This document shows positions 58,420-64,000 of a stretch of DNA of 64,000 nucleotides, piece by piece. The translations under genes were made by a program, and so were the position numbers. Each line of letters begins with the position of its first letter. The stretch's first letter is position 1. The stretch is from Panopea generosa (lineage: Eukaryota > Mollusca > Bivalvia > Adapedonta > Hiatellidae), in the NCBI GenBank assembly GCA_029582155.1, contig CM055895.1, forward strand, positions 22,456,462-22,520,461. The letters run 5' to 3'. The notes under the pieces are model-generated. The model made no database searches, had not been told where the DNA came from, and saw only the letters and a program-made list of their open reading frames with translations.

Positions 58420-61400
58420 TTTTATTTATTTTATTTATTTATTTATTTATATACAACTCAAAGTACATATACAGATTTTGTTAGAATTAGCAAACAAGCG
58501 TGGAGACTATTACAATAAATAATGAACAATAATGTTTTAGCGTTACGGGGGAGGGGGGGGGGGGCACTTATAATGTAATTCTTTTATTTGGTGTATCATT
58601 AACTCATGCAAATCAAACCGCGTTTGAGCGTTTACGCATTTTTCATTTTTATTAGTAACTTTTAGTTCTTTGATTCAAATTCCATCTTCCATAAAAATGC
58701 AAATTCTATTAATCAGTTAGCAACTTTAATACAGACACGCACGTACACACGCACGCACGCACACACACACACACATATATAGACAGTCTTGTTTGTTTAT
58801 TTTTAGTGTCGACGTGCCGTAAAACACCATTCATTCATTCATTCATTGTTTATTCTTGTGTTTATAAAATATGTTAAATTAATGCTGTACTTTTGTAAAT
58901 ATTTTGAGGGCCTCACGGAAGATTGAACTTGAATTTATTTAAATGTGTTCTTTCGTTAAAAAAAGCCTTTATTATTAGTATTATTATAAATAAATGTGTT
59001 AGGTGTGCATGAGGACAGATTGGTAGTAGTTCAGGATTAAATAAATTAATTCCGACAATTTACATTGAAATACAGAATTTTTATCATAACCTGTTTTGAA
59101 AGAAACTTAAACATGCGCCTAAGAATTGTTAGGTGTTAATTTCCACACCAGTGCTGTTGTCATCTTTCATCATGCATTGAAACTGATTGTAACACGCCAC
59201 GTATAAACAAATCTGTATAAAACCATGTTTACATCACCGACCCCATAAAAATCAAATTCATTTTCTGACATTTTTTCATAATATTGATACTTACATTACA
59301 ATTCATTTCAGGACAAATTCGAACAACGCAGGTTAAGTTCACAGTGTTTGAAGTGTAAAATTTAAACGCATATAGCGATGCTGTGGCTGTGCCTTTGGTT
59401 GATACGGTAAACTCACCCAGCATCTCAAGATCTGCCGACTGTCTGAATAAAAAAACATCATAAAAATAATGAGCATTAAAATTATTAAAACTTCAGTGTA
59501 TGTATTATACTTACAATGTGTTCATAAAACTTTAATATTTTTCGTCATAATTAGCGTCCAGCTGGTACCACTTGGGTGTGTGACTACGACTTGTTTATAA
59601 ATGGCGAGCGTTTCAAATCATGTGAATATTCTTTCTATGTTGTATATGTAATATATAGTCAAGATTATTTCTTTCTTTTTTATACTTTCTTTTCTGTTTT
59701 TGTTTATGTTTTGGGGTGTTTATTAATGTTTTGGTGTGTTTTGAGATGTTTTGAGGTGTTTCGATGGACCGCTGTTATAATAGTTAAATACATTTGGATA
59801 GTGTTATCTTCATAAAAACAACCCTAAATCGACTCGACGTTGTCATTGATTGTGGTTGTCAAATTCTAGACTAGCGGAGTATAGGATTGGAGGGCCATGG
59901 GTTCGATTCCCCGCCACGGCTATGTGTGGTGTCCTTGAGCAAGACACTTTATTCGCATATGCTTAGTACTGGTTCTATTTAGGATTACCTCGAGTGTGAT
60001 TTCTCTCTAAGTTTTAATAATTTGTTTTTCAATCGAGGTAAATAAACGTGACAAATTCCAGAGCTGCCTTTTCTGTAGGTTATTGAGAATCTCAACACAT
60101 AGCAGTTTTATAAGTGGGATGGGGGGAATCAGAATGGATCCAAAGTTTTTGGACCGAGCTAGGCACGAACCCAGGATCTCAGTGGTGAAATGCAAGTGAT
60201 CCTGATGCAACTGCACATTGGACCACTCGACCGGAGAGAACCCTACATGAATTGTATTTGTTTATCTAGATTGTTGTGTAATCAGTATGTTAAATCAATA
60301 AAATGCATTTATCATCTAAATTTCACTAAATCTAATTCACCAAATATTAATAATATCCGGTCGTAAGGTACGATCCCCGGTCTGATATATCAACTACTTG
60401 AAAAAAAATGTTATTAGAAGCTCCCTCATTCGGCGTTAAGCAATTACAGGATAGTTCTAGCTAACTATGACCGGCCCAGTGTTTGTATCATGTGATTCGT
60501 TGGGATATCATAACAGGGATCTGCGGTATGATACTGCAGGGTGGCCCAGCGTTTGTATACTGTGATTCGTTGGGATATCATGACAGGGATCTGCGGTATG
60601 ATACTGCAGGGTGGCCCAGCTTTTGTATAATGTGATTCGTTGGGATATCATGACAGGGATCTGCGGTATGATACTGCAGGGTGGCCCAGCGTTTGTATAA
60701 TGTGATTCGTTGGGATATCATGACAGGGATCTGCGGTATGATACTGCAGGGTGGCCCAGTGTTTGTATAATGTGATTCGTTGGGATATCATAACAGGGAT
60801 CTGCGGTATGATACTGCAGGGTGGCCCAGTGTTTGTATAATGTGATTCGTTGGGATATCATGACAGGGATCTGCGGTATGATACTGCAGGGTGGCCCAGT
60901 GTTTGTATAATGTGATTCGTTGGGATATCATAACAGGGATCTGCAGTATGATACTGCAGGGTGGCCCAGCGTTTGTATAATGTGATTCGTTGGGATATCA
61001 TAACAGGGATCTGCGGTATGATACTGCAGGGTGGCCCAGCGTTTGTATAATGTGATTCGTTGGGATATCATGACAGGGATCTGCGGTATGATACTGCAAG
61101 GTGGCCCAGTGTTTGTATACTGTGATTCGTTGGGATATCATAACAGAGATCTGCGGTATGATACTGCAGGGTGGCCCAGTGTTTGTATAATGTGATTCGT
61201 TGGGATATCATGACAGGGATCTGCGGTATGATACTGTAGGGTGGCCCAGTGTTTGTATAATGTGATTCGTTGGGATATCATGACAGGGATCTGCGGTATG
61301 ATACTGCAGGGTGGCCCAGCGTTTGTATAATGTGATTCGTTGGGATATCATGACAGGGATCTGCGGTATGATAATGCAGGGTGGCCTAGTGTTTGTATAA

Positions 61401-62616
61401 TGTGATTCGTTGGGATATCATGACAGGGATCTGCGGTATGATACTGCAGGGTGGCCCAGTGTTTGTATAATGTGATTCGTTGGGATATCATGACAGGGAT
61501 CTGCGGTATGATACTGCTGGGTGGCCCAGTGTTTGTATAATGTGATTCGTTGGGATATCATGACAGGGATCTGCAGTATGATACTGCAGGGTGGCCCAAT
61601 GTTTGTATAATGTGATTCGTTGGGATATCATAACAGGGATCTGCGGTATGATACTGCTGGGTGGCCTAGTGTTTGTATAATGTGATTCGTTGGGATATCA
61701 TGACAGGGATCTGCGGTATGATACTGCTGGGTGGCCTAGTGTTTGTATAATGTGATTCGTTGGGATATCGTAACAGGGATCTGCGGTATGATACTGCAGG
61801 GTGGCCCAGCGTTTGTATAATGTGATTCGTTGGGATATCGTAACAGGGATCTGCGGTATGATACTGCAGGGTGGCCCAGCGTTTGTATAATGTGATTCGT
61901 TGGGATATCATGACAGGGATCTGCGGTGTGATACTGCAGGGTGGCCCAGCGTTTGTATAATGTGATTCGTTGGGATATCGTAACAGGGATCTGCGGTATG
62001 ATACTGCAGGGTGGCAGCGCTTACAATACTATCTTAAGCAGACACCTTACAATACTACCAAGAAATGTATTTGGTTACTTCGTAATTATTTGATATAATG
62101 AAATTAAATATATATATATTATATTAATTTCTTTCATAAAATGTAATTATCGATATCATTAAATAGACATGATTTTACACATATTGTTTTTAATGTGTTC
62201 GCAAATCGATTTAATGACACAATAAATATATTCCACGACATCAATAAATAGTATATAAAGCAACTCTTTTAAAGTCGGATAGCTCTCATTAATATTTGTA
62301 TACATGGGCACACATCGGTCATTCTTGTGTTTATATGTTACAATGTTGCACCGTGTATATGTTCAGAGCCTCATGAAAGACTGAATTTATTCAAATGAGT
62401 TCTCTCATTTGTAAAAGTCTTTATTATTATTATTATCATTATTGTTGTTGCTATTATTAGTATTATTATTATTATTATTATTATTATAATCGTTATCGTC
62501 ATTATTATTCATATTTTATTGTTATTGTTATTATTATCGTTATCGTCAATATTAATTTATATTTTTATTATTATCATCATTATTGTTATTGTTATTGTCA
62601 TTATTATTATTATTAT

Positions 62617-62660
<44 letters not shown>

Positions 62661-63438
62661 ATAGTAGATCTAGTATTAGTATTTTTTATTATTATTATTA
62701 TTATTTTATTATATGTGTATTTCTATTTTTATTATTATTATTATAAAGTATTAAAACCAATTGTATGAAATGCAATTTATAATATAATAAGGAGCATCAT
62801 AAACTACCACTGTATTCTAGGTACAACGAGGCCCCATCAATCATTTATCATAACAAAGTTAACATATATACGATATAAAATAAAGCGTCTTATTTTTTAA
62901 ACATATTTATTCGCAACTTCTCGATAAAAATATGTTACTTACCCTTTAGACAGTAGCGTTACGTTATTGCTATTGGATTTTCCATCATCAGCCGTGCAGC
63001 TTACCGGAAGGATGTAGTCAACTGAAGATACTGTTGTAAGTTATATTAACTGAACATGTGAACAGAACTTTTTTGTGGAGCGCAAGTTTTAGTGCTAAAT
63101 ACCGGATCCAAGATCGGTGGATTTTGGGTTCGATCCTCTGTCGCGGTTATGTTTGGTGTCCTTGAGGGAGACACGTAATCCGTATATGCTTAATGCCCAG
63201 GAATACTTCGAGCATAATTTGTCTAAATTTCACACGTTTTTTAAAAAAGCTTTATGCTGAAATCTTTAATCAAACTTGATACAGTCATGTACATTTATTG
63301 ATTTATTGATATATATATTATCTATACAAAGCTAACTATGAACAGTCATTAACATATACACATATATGTATATGCGTATAAATTGTGTATACAGTTGTCA
63401 TTGTTGCATATATATATATGCCACAATGATAACTGTAT

Positions 63439-63491
<53 letters not shown>

Positions 63492-63919
63492 TAAAGACTG
63501 GGAAGGTTAGAGTTAGTTTCATGTTTTTCAGTCAGCCTTTCGTGACCGCGTGGTATTACGATCATTAACCTTTCACAACTGAGCTGCTGACTGCCAGATT
63601 CATGTATAGACATGGCGTCTTCTTCCACCAATATAACTCATGCCATTTATGAACTTTAATGTGTTAAAATTGATGTTAAACCCAATTCATTTTGAATATA
63701 TTGGAACAACAACTTATATCACACATCTTTATATAATAGTATGTAGCTGGTAGATATATAAAAGGTAATATATATACACATTTTAAGCAAGAAATCTACT
63801 CACATTGACCTGTGCCACTGATTGTGAGGGTCAATTCATCCCCGACAGTAGCCGGACTTGGTTGAATTGACATCTGTAGTTGTATGGTTGGGTCATGCGT
63901 TAAAGGTGTTGGAGTTACT
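57313..63919 (-). CDS. ZP domain secreted protein, gene B (3' half, runs off right edge)
   Basis: Four exons are in the window (63804-63919, 62943-63021, 59295-59442, 57313-57526). They pair one to one with exons 6 to 9 of gene A, with identical phases (2-1, 1-2, 2-0, 0-1) and lengths of 116, 79, 148 and 214 bp against 116, 76, 151 and 145. Encoded blocks: ATVGDELTLTISG, DYILPVSCTADDG, VNLTCVVRICPEMNC and furin site GRRRRS. The signal peptide and ZP-N exons must lie to the right of the window; the last exon is uncertain. Gene B has a longer Ser/Thr-rich stretch before the furin site. By eye the ZP-C halves share roughly 40 percent of residues, so the duplication is old or the proteins diverge fast. 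Confidence 0.88.
57527..58350. other. Intron of ZP gene B, no feature recognised
   Basis: AT-rich; short open frames only. No exon or repeat family identified. Confidence 0.45.
58352..58450. repeat. (TTTA)n microsatellite
   Basis: About 24 TTTA units with a few TTTTA variants, in an intron of ZP gene B. Confidence 0.97.
58549..58563. repeat. Poly-G tract
   Basis: GGGGGAGGGGGGGGGGGGC-type run; a G-quadruplex on this strand is possible. Confidence 0.85.
58735..59000 (+). repeat. (AC)n tract, ATTC-tailed repeat end and LINE-type 3' end
   Basis: ACGC/AC units (58738-58774) are followed by GTGCCGTAAAACACCATTCA with ATTC units (58813-58848). Then comes TTTTGAGGGCCTCACGGAAG, AAAAAGCCTTTATTATTAGT, a LINE-type 3' end running into a short ATT array. 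The same end occurs at 62310-62418. Confidence 0.7.
59295..59442 (-). CDS. ZP gene B, ZP-C core exon
   Basis: 148 bp, phase 2 in and phase 0 out; acceptor TTTTTATTCAG, donor GTAAGT. It encodes LEMLGEFTVSTKGTATASLY, AFKFYTSNTVNLTCVVRICP and EMNCN, matching gene A exon 8 position by position with all three cysteines. Confidence 0.92.
59860..60055 (+). mobile_element. tRNA-derived SINE, family P copy
   Basis: ATTCTAGACTAGCGGAGTAT (A box area), ATGGGTTCGATTCCCCGCCA (B box), CGGCTATGTGTGGTGTCCTT, GCTTAGTACTGGTTCTATTT and an end of TTTGTTTTTCAATCGAGGTA. It lies in the gene B intron between the 62943 and 59295 exons. Confidence 0.85.
60075..60245 (-). mobile_element. tRNA-Leu-like SINE copy
   Basis: Minus strand: TCTCTCCGGTCGAGTGGTCC (A box), GATCACTTGCATTTCACCAC and GATCCTGGGTTCGTGCCTAG (B box). 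The head resembles family L, but the body after it differs (GGTCCAAAAACTTTGGATCC). Confidence 0.78.
60350..62055 (+). mobile_element. SINE family V copy expanded by an internal tandem array
   Basis: The 5' part (CGTAAGGTACGATCCCCGGT, a decayed B box) and the 3' part (GGCAGCGCTTACAATACTAT, TTAAGCAGACACC) belong to a family V SINE. Between them the central module is repeated in tandem (see 60470-62011). Confidence 0.82.
60470..62011. repeat. Minisatellite, unit 70 bp, about 22 copies, derived from a SINE
   Basis: Units of exactly 70 bp read GTGGCCCAGCGTTTGTATAA, TGTGATTCGTTGGGATATCA, TGACAGGGATCTGCGGTATG and ATACTGCAGG. Copies differ by only a few substitutions, so expansion is recent. The same module occurs once in the family V SINEs at 43905 (CAGTATAATGTGGCTGGGTG, GCATGATACTTCAGTGTGGC), showing origin by internal amplification. 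It is in an intron of ZP gene B. Confidence 0.96.
62310..62420 (+). mobile_element. LINE-type 3' end
   Basis: CGGTCATTCTTGTGTTTATA, GTTCAGAGCCTCATGAAAGA and TTGTAAAAGTCTTTATTATT match the element end at 58905-58975 and lead directly into an ATT array. Confidence 0.65.
62418..62750. repeat. Trinucleotide array, (ATT)n with an internal (AGT)n
   Basis: ATT/ATC units, then about 14 AGT units (62618-62660), then ATT again. It lies about 190 bp downstream of the exon at 62943, the same relative place as the larger array in gene A. Confidence 0.95.
62943..63021 (-). CDS. ZP gene B, Cys-Thr-Ala exon of ZP-C
   Basis: 79 bp, phase 1 in and phase 2 out; acceptor AGTATCTTCAG, donor GTAAGT. It encodes DYILPVSCTADDGKSNSN and NVTLLSKG, matching gene A exon 7 (YYILPDNCTAISG) plus one codon. 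Confidence 0.9.
63085..63250 (+). mobile_element. SINE family P copy
   Basis: GATTTTGGGTTCGATCCTCT (B box), GTCGCGGTTATGTTTGGTGT, CCTTGAGGGAGACACGTAAT, ATGCTTAATGCCCAGGAATA and ATAATTTGTCTAAATTTCAC. Confidence 0.78.
63379..63448. repeat. Long near-perfect palindrome
   Basis: AAATTGTGTATACAGTT (left) and AACTGTATACACAATTT (right) are exact inverses. Their inner flanks, TCATTGTTGCA and TGCCACAATGA, pair with small differences around an AT core. A cruciform or hairpin of about 30-bp arms is possible. Confidence 0.9.
63449..63492. repeat. (AC)n/(AT)n microsatellite
   Basis: An AC run passes into an AT run right beside the palindrome. Confidence 0.95.
63500..63700 (+). repeat. Degraded SINE-like repeat
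   Basis: ACAACTGAGCTGCTGACTGC, TCTTCTTCCACCAATATAAC and TGATGTTAAACCCAATTCAT resemble the body and tail of family L, but the boxes are not clear. Confidence 0.4.
63804..63919 (-). CDS. ZP gene B, ZP-N/ZP-C junction exon
   Basis: 116 bp, phase 2 in and phase 1 out; acceptor TATTATCTACAG, donor GTGAGT. It encodes TPTPLTHDPTIQLQMSIQPS and PATVGDELTLTISGTGQ. Equal in length and phase to gene A exon 6. It is the 5'-most exon of gene B inside the window. Confidence 0.9.
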
Positions 63920-64000
63920 CTGTAGATAATATAGATACCAGAGGTTGATGCAGTCTTAATACAGTAGGCATAGCATCAAATCTGCAGTACATCTTAGCTA

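Noticed and set aside
60470-62011. CRISPR-like regular repeat
   Set aside because: The repeats are contiguous 70-bp units without unique spacers, in a eukaryotic SINE context; it is a minisatellite.

Overview
The window is AT-rich, intron-rich animal DNA. It is packed with tRNA-derived SINEs, LINE 3' ends, short inverted-repeat elements, minisatellites and very long microsatellites. Gene structures, repeat styles and the encoded proteins suggest a mollusc, most likely a bivalve; that is inference, not proof. Most long open frames here are translations of tandem repeats. The real genes lie in short exons.

Three host genes can be read. (1) A complete ten-exon gene on the minus strand (about 19.84 kb down to 3.40 kb) encodes a secreted protein of about 354 residues: signal peptide, Thr/Pro linker, zona pellucida (ZP) domain with 8 cysteines, furin site and short hydrophobic C terminus. 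A TATA box and non-coding first exon are visible. (2) The 3' half of a paralogous ZP gene lies on the same strand at the right edge (about 57.3 to beyond 63.9 kb). It has the same intron phases and nearly the same exon lengths, so the two form a head-to-tail pair. (3) Between them, on the plus strand (43.3 to 48.1 kb), is a three-exon PDRG1 orthologue, a prefoldin-like subunit. Its first exon carries one extra 4-bp GACA unit that breaks the frame.

Layout: 0.2-2 kb, two non-autonomous repeats (one a piggyBac-type MITE); 3.4-19.9 kb, ZP gene A with minisatellites in its introns; 20-25 kb, repeats and one unexplained GC-richer block; 25.1-33.3 kb, a 44-45 bp minisatellite split by a LINE fragment; 33.9-34.3 kb, a duplicated GACA array; 34.85-40.74 kb, a full-length Mutator-like (MULE) transposon with a perfect 10-bp target duplication, TIRs of about 0.6 kb, a PHD-finger frame and an open transposase frame; 41.6-42.4 kb, a LINE 3' fragment; 43.3-48.1 kb, PDRG1; 48.1-57.3 kb, repeats and AT-rich spacer; 57.3-64 kb, ZP gene B with a 70-bp minisatellite grown from a SINE.

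The ZP pair probably makes extracellular matrix or egg-coat filament proteins. PDRG1 is an unrelated housekeeping gene. I found no retrovirus-like element, CRISPR array or free-standing tRNA or rRNA gene.
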